The notes: generated from the sequence alone by a model not told the origin. A stretch of 64,000 nt of DNA from Thermoanaerobaculia bacterium (GCA_030431255.1 JAUIJL010000017.1:1-64000); one strand, 5' to 3'; positions 44,672 through 54,061 are shown, counted from the stretch's first letter. Program-made: numbers and translations.

Positions 44672-45348
44672 GTTGGAGGTCGACCTTCGGGGTCGTCGTC
44701 GTAGGGGCCGACGTAGAGCTCGGGATCGAGGAAGAAGTCCTTGGCTTCGCCCTGATGCTCCACTCGCAACGCCAAGGCCATCAAGGCCCGTTCGAGCCGG
44801 AGATGACCGGGTTTGACCTTGAGGTCGAAAACACGTCCGTCGGGGCCGACCACGTCCCAGGCATGGAATAGCTTGCGGATGGATTGCCGCTTTTCGGGAT
44901 AGCCGAAGACGTGGGAGGGGCATTTTTCGTTCTCCACCGGCACGAGCTTCGTGGCCGTGCCGGCCGCCGCGGCGCGGATGGGCACGGGGGCCTTTTGGAA
45001 GAGCTGCCGTGGGGAGTTGGGGAGATTCGGGTTCTGGAAGTAAGCGTGAAAAAGCTGGGGCTGAGGTACCTCGACTTCGAGCCCGTCGAGCCCGTCGAGG
45101 CCGTCGAGCCCTTGCACGCTGTCCCGGGTGATGTCGAAGATCCGGAAGTGGATCTGATCCTGGCCTTCGAGCTGGGTGGGCCACATGGGCTGGGCGCTGG
45201 ATCCCTCGAGGCGCACGAATCCATGTTGTAAGGGGTAGATTCCCATTTGGGGATCCTTGAGCAAGGAATCGCCGTTTTCGTCCGTCAGCGAGGGCGCCAG
45301 ATTCCCGGATTTCAGGTCGAAGCCGATTTCAATCAAAACATGTCGCAT
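44668..45348 (-). CDS. uncharacterised cytoplasmic-looking protein
   Basis: 226 residues, not recognised. No signal peptide, membrane helix or catalytic motif stands out. A triple GLD repeat (GLDGLDGLDGLE) occurs near residue 80. The C terminus is acidic (YVGPYDDDPEGRPPT). The middle (KLVPVENEKCPSHVFGYPEK) and HAWDVVGPDGRVFDLKVKPG suggest a mixed alpha/beta protein. It overlaps the end of the upstream convergent kinase by 4 bases. It is probably read with the small gene at 45443, which lies 94 bases upstream on the same strand, although a terminator hairpin lies between them. Confidence 0.6.
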   Translation of the reverse strand: MRHVLIEIGFDLKSGNLAPSLTDENGDSLLKDPQMGIYPLQHGFVRLEGSSAQPMWPTQLEGQDQIHFRIFDITRDSVQGLDGLDGLDGLEVEVPQPQLFHAYFQNPNLPNSPRQLFQKAPVPIRAAAAGTATKLVPVENEKCPSHVFGYPEKRQSIRKLFHAWDVVGPDGRVFDLKVKPGHLRLERALMALALRVEHQGEAKDFFLDPELYVGPYDDDPEGRPPT

Positions 45349-45397
45349 GCGAGTCCTCCAAGGTCTCTTAGCTGGGGCATTTTCGACGAGGATAAAA

Positions 45398-45433
45398 CCC
45401 GCCCACCGCTGACCATAGCCGTCGATGGGCGGG
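45398..45433 (-). terminator. rho-independent terminator, minus strand
   Basis: CCCGCCCA and TGGGCGGG (8-base stem, 20-base loop), followed on the minus strand by TTTTATCC. It begins 9 bases after the stop of the gene at 45443-45880 and would separate that gene from the next. Confidence 0.6.
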
Positions 45434-45442
45434 CCAAGGGGA

Positions 45443-45880
45443 TCAATGGGGTTTCTTCGTCTCCGCCGCGACCACGTGGTAGCAGATCTCCATCTTGCCC
45501 GGCGTCGTCAAGTGATTGTCTTCGCGTTTGACGAGCAGCTTGTGACTTCCGGCCTTCAGGAAGATCGAATGGGAGGCGGCGGCGTGGAAGTCGATGGTCG
45601 AGCTGGTGCCTTCGAAACACATGTCGGCGGCGACCAATCGTCGACCGACGAAGATCCTCACGGTGATTCCGGCATTGCCCGGCTTTTGAGGATTGTTGAA
45701 ATTACCTTTGGCGTAGGCGGAGAGGGTCAAGATCGAGTCGCGGTGCAGCGACAGATGCTTCGTCCACTCTTTGGCGGTGACTTGCTCTTCTCCGTGGTCC
45801 AACACCAAGACCGGGCGGGGCCGTGGGTGTTTGGTTTCGTCGTTGGCGGTGACGGCGGCTTCAGCGGTAGCAGTGCTCAT
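45443..45880 (-). CDS. uncharacterised beta-rich protein
   Basis: 145 residues. The ATG at 45880 has AGGAGAG nine bases upstream, and the sequence before it in the same frame has no support. The first 25 residues are low-complexity (TATAEAAVTANDETKHPR). The rest alternates as beta strands: RPVLVLDHGEEQVTAKEW, then HRDSILTLSAYAKGN, then ITVRIFVGRRLVAADM, and HSIFLKAGSHKLLVKREDNH, consistent with a single beta-sandwich. No signal peptide or Cys cluster. Function unknown; a neighbour relationship with the gene at 44668 is possible. Confidence 0.6.
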   Translation of the reverse strand: MSTATAEAAVTANDETKHPRPRPVLVLDHGEEQVTAKEWTKHLSLHRDSILTLSAYAKGNFNNPQKPGNAGITVRIFVGRRLVAADMCFEGTSSTIDFHAAASHSIFLKAGSHKLLVKREDNHLTTPGKMEICYHVVAAETKKPH

Positions 45881-46049
45881 CGTTGGCTCTCCTGTCGTTG
45901 TGTGAGTGAGTTGCTGACGAAGAGCTGATAGAGCAAGAGCCTTGCCGGCTCCAAAAACCCTTAAAACGGTGGGTTTTGGGACCAAACGACGTCCATCGAC
46001 GTCCGCGTGGACCTCGACGAGCTTCGATGGACGTCCCTGAGAAGCTGGG

Positions 46050-47315
46050 TCAGGTCCTTCGGAGGAAATACACCACCAGCCCGACCAACATGGCGGCGCC
46101 GGCGGCGAGCAGGTTGTCGAGGGTGGCGCTGGCCGCGAAACCGAGGGCCAGGAGGGCGGCCAAGATGGGGATCGTGGGTCCGCCGGGCAAGCGGAAGGCT
46201 CCGGGACGATCCGGCATCTTGCGTCGGAGCACGGGAACGGCCATCGCCGTGCCCAGGTAGGTGATCAAGCGGGCGACCACCGAGAGCACCGCCAGATGCA
46301 CGAACGACCCGGTGAGGGCGAGGGGCAGTGCCAGGACGGTTTGCAGGGTGAGGGCCGCGGCCGGGGTGCGGAATCGAGCATGGACTCGACCGAGGGACGC
46401 GGGGAAGTAGCCGTCTTTGGCCAGAGCGAAAAGGTATCTGGGACCGGCGAAGACGGAGTTGGCGTTGGTGCCGAGAATGGAGATCGCGCCGCCGACGGTG
46501 AGCAGCAGACCGCCGATGGGACCGATGAATCCCACGGCGGCGTCGGCCAGGGGTGTGTCCGATTCGGCGATGTGGTCGAGGGTGCCGAGGGCCACGGCTT
46601 GTACCAACACGTAGACACCGGTGACGATGGCGATTTGGGTCAGCAGGGCGAAGGGCACGTCTCGCTGGGGATTTTTGTGCTCACCGGCCGCAGCCGCGGT
46701 ATTTTCGAAACCGGCGAAGGCGTAGAGCAATAGCAGGGCGGCGGCACCGAAACCGCCGGTGCCGTCGGGCTGACCGGTGAGCCGTTCGAGCGAGAAGGCG
46801 AAGATCCCCATGGCCACGAAAATCGCTAGCGGCACCAATTTCGCGACCGCCAGCACCACCGAGGTGCGGGCACCGGAGCGCACGCCGATCAGGTTGAGGC
46901 CGTACAGCGCCAGGATCGACAGGGTGATGGTCAGCCAGCGTCCCCATCCCTGGTCGACCTCGGGCCAGAGAAAGGCGAGGGCCTGGGCGAAACCCGCCGA
47001 GAGGGAAGCTACGCTGGCCACCCGGGTGAGCCACGCCATCCATCCCACTTGAAAGCCGACCAAATCGCCGAAAGCGGTTTTGGCATAGAGGTAGGAGCTG
47101 CCGGGCTCGTCGAAGTGGGTGGCGGCCTCGGCAAAGCAAAGCACCACCAGGAGCACCGCCGCGCCCGCCAGCGCTACCGCCCACACGCTGGCGGGACCGA
47201 GCAAGGCGGCCGCCGCGGCCGGCAGCAGGTACACGCCCGAGCCGATCACGTCGTTCAAGGCCAAGGCGACGAGTTGCCAACGGGTGACCGCTCGCTTCAG
47301 GCTCGGGGAGCTCAT
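46050..47315 (-). CDS. APC-family amino-acid permease
   Basis: 421 residues with about 12 membrane helices. The APC/YfnA-like family is indicated by the start (ALALNDVIGSGVYLLPAAAA), by FAEAATHFDEPGSSYLYAKT in helices 2-3, by FAGFENTAAAAGEHKNPQRD in helix 6, and by RYLFALAKDGYFPASLGRVH. It would be an inner-membrane amino-acid or polyamine permease driven by H+ or exchange. Substrate not determinable. The gene is independent. The Septu-type genes start upstream on the same strand, with 61 bases between the last of them and this gene, so partial read-through is possible. Confidence 0.93.
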   Translation of the reverse strand: MSSPSLKRAVTRWQLVALALNDVIGSGVYLLPAAAAALLGPASVWAVALAGAAVLLVVLCFAEAATHFDEPGSSYLYAKTAFGDLVGFQVGWMAWLTRVASVASLSAGFAQALAFLWPEVDQGWGRWLTITLSILALYGLNLIGVRSGARTSVVLAVAKLVPLAIFVAMGIFAFSLERLTGQPDGTGGFGAAALLLLYAFAGFENTAAAAGEHKNPQRDVPFALLTQIAIVTGVYVLVQAVALGTLDHIAESDTPLADAAVGFIGPIGGLLLTVGGAISILGTNANSVFAGPRYLFALAKDGYFPASLGRVHARFRTPAAALTLQTVLALPLALTGSFVHLAVLSVVARLITYLGTAMAVPVLRRKMPDRPGAFRLPGGPTIPILAALLALGFAASATLDNLLAAGAAMLVGLVVYFLRRT

Positions 47316-47376
47316 GGGGCAATCCTCATGTTCCGGTCGGTGCTGTGGTCGGGAGCTATGTTTTGAGAGACGGCCT

Positions 47377-48213
47377 TCAAGGAGACTCAGGGCCCAGGAT
47401 GGCCTCGAGCCATTGGGCGCTCAAGCTGCGGGCGAGACCCGCGTATTCGGCGGCGTCGGTGCACAGGTCCGCGACCAGATTCTCGAAGCCTTCGGCGGTC
47501 AAAAACCCGCCTTCGAGCAAGTCGACCAACTTTTCGAAGTTTTGGGCGACGCGAAAGCGCTCATTGATCAAAGATTGGCGGTCGAGACCGCAGCGGTCGA
47601 TGGTGGTTTTGCCTTCCTCGGTCAAACCGTGGATTTGGCCGAATTCATCGAAGTCGAAATGGGGCTCCGGGTCGGTGTGGAAGGGGTTCAACAGCAGGGT
47701 CCGCTCATCGCTCTCGATACCCGGTCCCATGGCGCCTCGGGCGTCGCGTAGGGGAAAGCTGTTGCGCTTCCAAGTGCGATTGCAGGTGGCGCAGGAGTAA
47801 AGGTAGTTGGTCCACTCGTAGGCCAGCCACCAATAGCCGGGCCGGCTTTTCGGCTCGTAGGTGCGACCCGGCGACCGGCCTCCGCGGTCGTCGCGATTCC
47901 CCGGGGAAGCGGGCTCACAGATGGCGGTCTTTGGACGATAGTGCTCCACGTCACCGGGCTGCGCGGCGCCGATGCGGGTCTCACAAAAAGCACATTTGCC
48001 TTGGAATTGGGCCTCACCGAAGTGGTGTTTGTAGTCGGACCAGAGATTCTTGAAGTCTGTGGACGCCGGATGCTCGCCTCGGCCTACGGTGTCGAGCACT
48101 TCCTTGCGAGCTTTTTGGACCCTTCTCCAGCCGGACCGCTGACCCGCATCCTGCGGCTCGGTGTCGCCGAAGGCTTCCGGCTGAGCAGGGAAAACCGCTC
48201 GCAGGTCGATCAC
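47377..48213 (-). CDS. ptuB: PtuB-like HNH nuclease of a Septu-type defence module
   Basis: 278 residues. Zinc-knuckle HNH arrangement: CAFC (74-77), DVEHYRPK (88-95, catalytic His91), and CATCN (141-145). Such DVEHYRPK-type HNH proteins are the effector nuclease of PtuAB (Septu) systems. The reading frame starts inside the end of the ATPase gene (4-base ATGA overlap), the standard ptuA-ptuB arrangement. Length is slightly above typical PtuB. The C-terminal 80 residues (EKLVDLLEGGFLTAEGFENL) are helical. The enzyme would cleave nucleic acid when the ATPase senses infection. Confidence 0.85.
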   Translation of the reverse strand: MIDLRAVFPAQPEAFGDTEPQDAGQRSGWRRVQKARKEVLDTVGRGEHPASTDFKNLWSDYKHHFGEAQFQGKCAFCETRIGAAQPGDVEHYRPKTAICEPASPGNRDDRGGRSPGRTYEPKSRPGYWWLAYEWTNYLYSCATCNRTWKRNSFPLRDARGAMGPGIESDERTLLLNPFHTDPEPHFDFDEFGQIHGLTEEGKTTIDRCGLDRQSLINERFRVAQNFEKLVDLLEGGFLTAEGFENLVADLCTDAAEYAGLARSLSAQWLEAILGPESP

Positions 48214-49838
48214 GGCTCATCCTCCCCGGAGGCGGAGGGGGTCGAACGGGCGCCGAAGGAGCGAGAGCGCATCATGGCGCGTAACCGCTCCGCCGCCGCC
48301 TGGACCTCGCCGGCCAAGGGCGCGTCGTCGTGGGCTGAGACCTCGAGGGCCGATCTGGTGAGCTCGGTGTCGTCCGCCGACTCTTCAGCCGAGCTTTCCA
48401 GGCTCAGGTGATCCTCAAAGGCCTCGTGGCCTTCTTCCGGGTCTGCGGCTCCGCGGCCCGATCGATCCGTGGCTTCCAGGCTCCTGCGCGCCAGATCCCC
48501 GAGCTCGGCGTGTTCCAGGGCTCCGAGGCCCCGGAAGCGGCGACCCCCCCGACGGGTGGCGGCAGCCTGTCGCCGGGTCTCCTCGACGACTTCGATCGCC
48601 ATGGGCTCGAGGGGTGATTCGAAGAGCCGGCCGATTTGCTGCTCCACCGCCGCTCGATGCTTTCGGATGACGTCCTTCGGCTCGCGATTGCGCACAGCGA
48701 GCTGGAATCGCTGCAAGAGGGCCTCGGATTCCTGATCCAACGTGCTGACGAGCCCGAACCACTCACCTCTCAAGACCGTGTCGGCCATGCGTTTCTTGGG
48801 AGAGCGCAGGGGCCATGCCGCCTCGTCTCGGCGCGCATCGATGCGATAAAGCTCGCCGTCGCTACAGTTGACGATCAAAAGCGGCGATTGGGTGGTCACC
48901 ACCAATTGGAGGTCGGGAAAGAGTCGCCGTAAAACGGGCACCAAGCCCTTTTGGGCCTCGGGATGCAGGTGAAGGTCTACCAGGTCCACCAAAGCTACGC
49001 CCCGAGGGCTACCGGTCGGTGAGAGGTGGTCGGCGACCCAGCAGCGTCGGCAGAGGTCCAAAAACCAATGGGCGGTGGCTCGGTAGCCGTCACCGAGGGC
49101 CGCGAACGGCAGGTTGCCCCATGGGCCCACGACGTGCACGTCGGAAGTGGCCGACATCTCGACCCGTTCGGTCATGCCCTCCGCTTCGTCAGCACCTTCC
49201 GGGGCTGATGCGTCGATTTGCCACAGGGCGAAGAGATGCTCCACGACCCCGTTGAATTGCTTGGCCGAGGCCTGCTCATGGAGGATTTTCAGGGCTTCGT
49301 CGGGCCCGCAGGAGGTCGGATAGTCGACGAAGAGGCCGGCTAGGGCGTGAGCCCGTTGGGAGGAGGAGAACGGCTCCACCCCCGGATCCACCCCCCGGTG
49401 GACACCGTATCCCGCGGCCCACACGGATTGCCATGGGAACGGCTGGGGCTCGAGCTGCCGATCGATGGTCAGCGAGCCGTCGTCCGCCATTTGGACGACG
49501 GTTCGGGTCTGGTACAGGGTGCCCGGATCCGTGGGATCGACGAAGGTGACGTCGATCTCGGGGGAGCCGATCGGTTCCTCGGAGTCGGCGGCAGGATCCT
49601 TGCGATCCCAAAGCCCGTCGAATCGATCGAGCAAGCTTTCGGTGACCTTCTTCGGGCTGGAGCCGAGGGCCAAGGCCCGTAGCAGAGTGGTCTTGCCGGC
49701 CCCGTTGTCGGCGAGCGCCACAGTGAGGCCCCTGGGAGATCCGTCTTCGTTCAGGAAATCCAGCTCAAGGGTTTCGATGCCGCATAGATCGCGAATTCGG
49801 AGCTTCTTCAAATAGAGATTCGGGCCGGGATCGGGCAT
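48210..49838 (-). CDS. ptuA: PtuA-like ATPase of a Septu-type defence module
   Basis: 542 residues, a stand-alone AAA/ABC-type ATPase related to OLD and retron-linked ATPases. Walker A is ADNGAGKTTL (Lys49), a signature-like LGDGYRAT sits around residue 250, and the Walker B region reads VALVDLVDLHLHPEAQ. In relatives this is usually IDEIDLHLHP, so the glutamate is Leu here. TTQSPLLI is the His/Ser-loop region. The last 110 residues are charged and Ser/Glu-rich, likely disordered. It is the first gene of the ptuAB pair, overlapping ptuB by 4 bases. PtuA forms a ring that recruits PtuB in studied systems. Confidence 0.85.
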   Translation of the reverse strand: MPDPGPNLYLKKLRIRDLCGIETLELDFLNEDGSPRGLTVALADNGAGKTTLLRALALGSSPKKVTESLLDRFDGLWDRKDPAADSEEPIGSPEIDVTFVDPTDPGTLYQTRTVVQMADDGSLTIDRQLEPQPFPWQSVWAAGYGVHRGVDPGVEPFSSSQRAHALAGLFVDYPTSCGPDEALKILHEQASAKQFNGVVEHLFALWQIDASAPEGADEAEGMTERVEMSATSDVHVVGPWGNLPFAALGDGYRATAHWFLDLCRRCWVADHLSPTGSPRGVALVDLVDLHLHPEAQKGLVPVLRRLFPDLQLVVTTQSPLLIVNCSDGELYRIDARRDEAAWPLRSPKKRMADTVLRGEWFGLVSTLDQESEALLQRFQLAVRNREPKDVIRKHRAAVEQQIGRLFESPLEPMAIEVVEETRRQAAATRRGGRRFRGLGALEHAELGDLARRSLEATDRSGRGAADPEEGHEAFEDHLSLESSAEESADDTELTRSALEVSAHDDAPLAGEVQAAAERLRAMMRSRSFGARSTPSASGEDEP

Positions 49839-49972
49839 GGTGCAGGTCCTTGCTGACGGTTCAAGGCGAGCTGGCTTCTTTCCGACGAGTTTCCGACGAG
49901 GAGCTTGCGGACGATTTTAGCGTTTTTGCCGGCGACCACAAGATCGTTGCGTCTGGTGGTCGGGACACCCCG

Positions 49973-51190
49973 TCAAATCGTCGTGGGGGGGCGCAACGGC
50001 AGGGTCAGCCGGAAGACCGCGCCGGGTTGCTTCTCCGGCAGCAGCTCCAGATCCCCGCCATGGTCGAGCAAGATTTTGCGGCAAATGGCGAGACCCAGGC
50101 CCATCCCCTTGCCGATCACCCGGGTGGTGACGTAGGGCTCGAAGATGCGCTCCTGCAGGGTCGGGTCCACCCCGGGACCGTTGTCCGTGACGTTCAGGAG
50201 CACGTGGTCGCGTTCGAGCCGTGAGGAGAAGGTCACTTTGCCGTCTTGCCGTCCGTCGCCCTCAATGGCGAGGGAGGCGTTGTCGCAGAGGTTCACAAGC
50301 ACTTGGCGTAGCTGATCGCGATCGGCGGTGATCGACGGTAGGTCTGCCGGTTGGTGCTCGAGCTGGAGATTGGGCCAAGCCGCTTCGAAGATACCGACGA
50401 ATTCCGCCAACATGGCGTCGAGATCGATCTTTTTGATGGACGGTCGGGGTAGCCGGGCGAAGGAGGTGAATTCTTGGGTGAAGCTGCCCAATCGGTCGAG
50501 CTCCTGGATCACCCCGCGGGCCGCCTGTCGGGCCTCGTCGCGTTTGTCCTCGCGGTCCAAAAAGCCGTTCAGGCGCTCGAGCTCCAGCCGGGCTCCGGTC
50601 AGGGGAGTTTTCATTTCGTGGGCATGGCGGCGGGCCGCTTCTTGCCACGACGAGAGATTTTCCAGGGATCGCAGCCGTCGGCGATCACGGGCCATGCGAC
50701 GGGAGGTCTGCTCGATCATGCGCGCGATGCGGCCCAGGGAGTCCCGGGAGCGCTCGCCGAGATGGAGGTTGGTTTTGCCCGCCGCCAAATCTCCGAGGGC
50801 CGAGCCGAGACGCTCCAGGCGTCGTTCCTCGTTGCGGGCGCGGCGCACCATATAACCCACGGTGATCAACATGGCACCGCCGAAGACCGCCAGCAGAATC
50901 AGCTCGTAGCGCCGAGCCAGCTGCTCGCGGCTGTGCTCCAAAATCGTCAGCCGTTGGAGCAGGGTTTGGACGCGGTCGAATCGCCGGCGATACTCGGCCC
51001 GGCGCTCCGGGTCGACCACCGCCAGGATTTTTTGATCTTCGAGGCTTTGCTCCAGAATCTCCAGGGTTTCCGGATGGGAGCCGAAGGCCAGCCACGAGTC
51101 CGCCGCTTGACGATGAAAGAGGTGCAGCACCAAAGCCGCCGACAATGCCAAGACGACCGCCAGGATCAAGGGCGGCCACCAACGGCTCAC
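49973..51190 (-). CDS. sensor histidine kinase, NtrY-like
   Basis: 405 residues. An N-terminal membrane helix (WPPLILAVVLALSAALVLH) and a second helix near residue 100 (LLAVFGGAMLITVGYMV) flank a short periplasmic loop. A HAMP-like linker, a HisKA region (EAARRHAHEMKTPLTG, phospho-acceptor His) and an HATPase domain follow (NLCDNASLAI, VTDNGPGVDP, GKGMGLGLAI). The gene overlaps the DUF4390 gene by 4 bases, so BamA-like, DUF4390 and kinase genes form one operon, an arrangement known from NtrY-type loci. No response regulator is encoded next to it; the downstream neighbour is the ptuAB module, probably a separate unit. Confidence 0.9.
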   Translation of the reverse strand: MSRWWPPLILAVVLALSAALVLHLFHRQAADSWLAFGSHPETLEILEQSLEDQKILAVVDPERRAEYRRRFDRVQTLLQRLTILEHSREQLARRYELILLAVFGGAMLITVGYMVRRARNEERRLERLGSALGDLAAGKTNLHLGERSRDSLGRIARMIEQTSRRMARDRRRLRSLENLSSWQEAARRHAHEMKTPLTGARLELERLNGFLDREDKRDEARQAARGVIQELDRLGSFTQEFTSFARLPRPSIKKIDLDAMLAEFVGIFEAAWPNLQLEHQPADLPSITADRDQLRQVLVNLCDNASLAIEGDGRQDGKVTFSSRLERDHVLLNVTDNGPGVDPTLQERIFEPYVTTRVIGKGMGLGLAICRKILLDHGGDLELLPEKQPGAVFRLTLPLRPPTTI

Positions 51191-51903
51191 GGGTCGCCCT
51201 TTCGACCTTTTTTCGCTCCCGCAGTGGAATTTCGACTGATCGGCACTTGCCAGTGGAAGTCCATGATCGCGCGCCTGCGGATCGAGGTGGCCATCAAGAG
51301 GTTGAAGACCTCACCGAGGGTTTCCGAGCGCTCCTCGGAGACCTTTCTCGCGTTCTCGGCATTGCTGCGACCCGAGCGCTCGGTGGATTCCGAGAACCAG
51401 CGTCGGGTGTCCTGCTCTTCAGAGCGGGAGAAGGGGATCACGTCGAGCTCGACTTTGAGCCGGCTCTGTTGGGCCGGTGGGGTGCCGGCAGCGAGTGGGA
51501 TCACCTCCAGGGAGAGCTCTTGCCAATGCTCTTTGAGGGCCGCGAAGGAGCTGAAATTGCCCCGATGGATATTGCCCGCCAGATCCTGGGAGGCCAGCTG
51601 ATAGATCTCGTCCCAGAGCTCGTAACGGATTTGCACCCGCGCTCCTCCCTGCAATGAACGCCCGGACGGGTCCCGGCCGGTGACTTTGATCAGGAAGGTG
51701 GTGGTCAGGCCGGTATCGAGCTGTTTGCGGATGTCCGCTTGCTCCAGAATCGGCGGCAGGCTGGTCAGCGTTAGGCCGGACTCTCCGCTGGAAAGCATCG
51801 GCGGTGGCTGGGCGACGGCACTGCTGCTCCACAGGAAGCTCCCGAGGAAGCACAGCACCCACAGGGCCGCGAGGGGGGTTGGGCGGAAAGGACGAGCCGG
51901 CAT
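51187..51903 (-). CDS. DUF4390-type secreted protein
   Basis: 238 residues from the ATG at 51903. Signal peptide LAALWVLCFLGSFLWSSSAV, cleaved near AQ. The mature part is beta-rich: SGLTLTSLPPILEQADIRKQ, then LDTGLTTTFLIKVTGRDPSG, then ARVQIRYELWDEIYQL, ending in the conserved R-R-A-I-M-D-F-HWQVPIS strand. DUF4390 proteins are commonly encoded next to NtrY-type sensor kinases, as here. A longer open frame upstream was rejected because the ATG at 51903 overlaps the stop of the BamA-like gene (ATGA), the expected coupling. Probably periplasmic, function unknown. Confidence 0.8.
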   Translation of the reverse strand: MPARPFRPTPLAALWVLCFLGSFLWSSSAVAQPPPMLSSGESGLTLTSLPPILEQADIRKQLDTGLTTTFLIKVTGRDPSGRSLQGGARVQIRYELWDEIYQLASQDLAGNIHRGNFSSFAALKEHWQELSLEVIPLAAGTPPAQQSRLKVELDVIPFSRSEEQDTRRWFSESTERSGRSNAENARKVSEERSETLGEVFNLLMATSIRRRAIMDFHWQVPISRNSTAGAKKGRKGDP

Positions 51904-53411
51904 CAGCTGTCCCGTCCGTAGTCGGCGATTTGAAGACTGAGCCGGAATAGTCCCCAAGAGTTCCGGAAGACCAACGACGAGGTGAAGCTCTTGCGGTAGA
52001 GCGGGTTTTCCGCCAGGTTGAGGTCCGGGCTGACCCGGTCGTAGCCGAATTCGAGAGTGTGCTCGAGGCGAAAATCGCCCCGCTCTCGGGTTTTGGCGGC
52101 ACCCCACAGGCTGAGGGAGTGGCGAGCGGTGAAATAGCCTTCGATCAGATCGAGGTTTTCGTGCTCCACCAAACGCAGGATCCGATCGGAGCAGGGACCA
52201 TCGGTGTTGATCAAACAGTCGAAGAGGTCGTCGGAGGTGCGCCGCTCGACGATCGGTAAATGATTGATCTCCCCTACGCCCGCGGCGACCCGGGCGGACA
52301 ACGACACGGTTTGGCGTCGCGACCAACGCCAGTGTTGAGACAGGGTGAACGCGATCCGCAGCTGCTCGGACTCGAATTGGGGTAGATCGGCATCCACTCC
52401 CGGCGGCAGATCGATCGGCACCTCGAAGAAACCGCCGGGCAGCACCGACAGCCGGGCGTCGACCTGTTGGTAGTCGAGCGCCACATTCCACGACAAACCC
52501 TGGCTGGGAAAGATCGGATCGTCGGTGGAATCGTAGAGCAGGCTGAGCTCGAGGCGGAGCTGGTTTTGGTCCTCGTAGTCGAGGCTCGCCCGCCGGAAGA
52601 AGCTTTGATCCGTGTCGAGCACGTCCCTGCGCTCACCTCGTTCAGAGTGGGTGGTGGTGGCTTGGAGACGCAGCTGGAATCGGCGCTGGAGGGGCAAACC
52701 GAGGGTGATTTGACCTTGTCGCAGAGCCCCTTCGTTGCGCCAACTGGAAAAAGTTGGATCTATGCCGAGGGGGAAGACCTGAATCGGGCAGCAAGTCTGG
52801 GTGGTCAGACCCACCGACAGGAAGGCTCGACGGTTGAAGAGATTGTATTGAGTGAAGCCCGCCTGCAGCCCGCCGTGGCTCGACACCGAGCCGAAAAGCA
52901 TGCCGTATTTGCCGACGAAGAAGCGGATTCCGGCCAAGCCACCGGGGGTGAAGGTGGTGTCTTGGCCGAGCAGGGAGTCAAAGGACACCGAGTTGGTGAA
53001 TCGGGTGTAGGTGGAGTCCTCGCCGAAGAAGAATCGACGGATCTCCTCGATGGTGATCACCAAGCGATAACGTCCGCGCTCGCTGCCCTTGGATAGGGCG
53101 AAGCCGGCGTCGAGAATAAACGGTAGCCGTTGGAGTCGGAAGACCGCCTGTTGCAGCTCGGCTTCCCGGTAGGACGCGCCTTCCACCAGGAGGGACTCGG
53201 CGATGATCAGCTCGGGTTTGATCTGCTTCAGACCGTCGATTTGAATCGACTCGATCAGCAGGGTGGGCTCCTCGGCGAAAAGATCCGCCGAGGCCGGATG
53301 TGCAGTCGCCCATATCCAGCCGCAAAGCACCAGCAGCCAGAGGACCCACGGACAGGCATTCCTCGGTAGGGCCTGCGGGCCTCGTGTCTTCGGGGCGCGA
53401 TCAAGGGTCAA
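51903..53411 (-). CDS. BamA/TamA-like outer-membrane protein
   Basis: About 502 residues if the TTG at 53411 is the start. It begins with a signal peptide (WVLWLLVLCGWIWATAHP, cleaved near ASAD), then one or two POTRA-like modules (ESIQIDGLKQIKPELIIAES, then YREAELQQAVFRLQRLPFI), and about 350 residues of outer-membrane barrel (repeated aromatic-ended strands, for example LRLELSLLYDSTDDPIFPSQ, final strand FRLSLQIADYG). The genuine start is uncertain: the frame is open to 53981, but that extension has no domain and includes low-complexity QTAG repeats. It is the first gene of an operon with DUF4390 and a histidine kinase. Probably an outer-membrane assembly or export protein. Confidence 0.7.
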   Translation of the reverse strand: MTLDRAPKTRGPQALPRNACPWVLWLLVLCGWIWATAHPASADLFAEEPTLLIESIQIDGLKQIKPELIIAESLLVEGASYREAELQQAVFRLQRLPFILDAGFALSKGSERGRYRLVITIEEIRRFFFGEDSTYTRFTNSVSFDSLLGQDTTFTPGGLAGIRFFVGKYGMLFGSVSSHGGLQAGFTQYNLFNRRAFLSVGLTTQTCCPIQVFPLGIDPTFSSWRNEGALRQGQITLGLPLQRRFQLRLQATTTHSERGERRDVLDTDQSFFRRASLDYEDQNQLRLELSLLYDSTDDPIFPSQGLSWNVALDYQQVDARLSVLPGGFFEVPIDLPPGVDADLPQFESEQLRIAFTLSQHWRWSRRQTVSLSARVAAGVGEINHLPIVERRTSDDLFDCLINTDGPCSDRILRLVEHENLDLIEGYFTARHSLSLWGAAKTRERGDFRLEHTLEFGYDRVSPDLNLAENPLYRKSFTSSLVFRNSWGLFRLSLQIADYGRDS

Positions 53412-54061
53412 TGGAGCGCTCCGGGGGCGGATGGAGTCGAGCGGGTCGGCATGTGAGCGAGCATAACGTGATCGACTTTCTCTGGGCGCGGCATTTCTCG
53501 AATGCGGCTTGTCGGAATTGGGGCTTTCTACGGCGTCTGCAAAGCAGAGTTTCGTCCGGACACAGTTGTGCACCCCATGAGAAGCAATTCTGATGCCGGA
53601 CAGATGCCGCGGTATGGTGGCAAGCGGTCGCCCGCCGTCTGGCCGACCCGCCGTCCGGCCCGCCGTCTGTCCTGCCTTCTGGCCGGCCGTCTGGCCGCCG
53701 TCTGATTCATCTGACGGGCCCGAGAATTCTGTGTGGGTTTCCATACGGCGAAGGGTCTCGACGTCGCCCTGAAAGGCCTCAGATTCCTGAGAAACGGGCT
53801 CCGCGGGTGGAAAACCCGGCTCAGACGGCGATAAGTTGGTCGCGGAAGCCCTAAATGTCTTCACAGAGGGGTCAAGAATACGTACAATCGGCGGCTCAGA
53901 TATCTGTGTGGCCACCGGCTTGCGCCCCGTCGCCGGACCCCAACGCCATACACAAACCCAGATCGATCCGCCGAGCCCCACTCGGCAGCTTTCCCTGCAT
54001 TCAGGATTCGCGGCCCGATGCCAGGACAGTTGATGCCGCGCCCCCTAGGAGACTCGAGGCC
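53412..54061. repeat. gene-poor stretch with a degenerate 12-bp repeat
   Basis: About 650 bases between the BamA-like start and the YfgM-like gene. At 53629-53703 there is a degenerate array of about 12 bases (consensus GGCCNGCCGTCT, six units, some variable in length). No domain-bearing frame is seen. Frames are open on both strands because of base composition, and if the BamA-like gene really starts further up, part of this block would be coding. Divergent promoters are expected here. Confidence 0.5.

Noticed and set aside
51904-52491. N-terminal extension of the DUF4390 gene to 52491
   Set aside because: It would overlap the BamA-like barrel gene almost entirely, and the ATG at 51903 gives a proper signal peptide and a coupled start.
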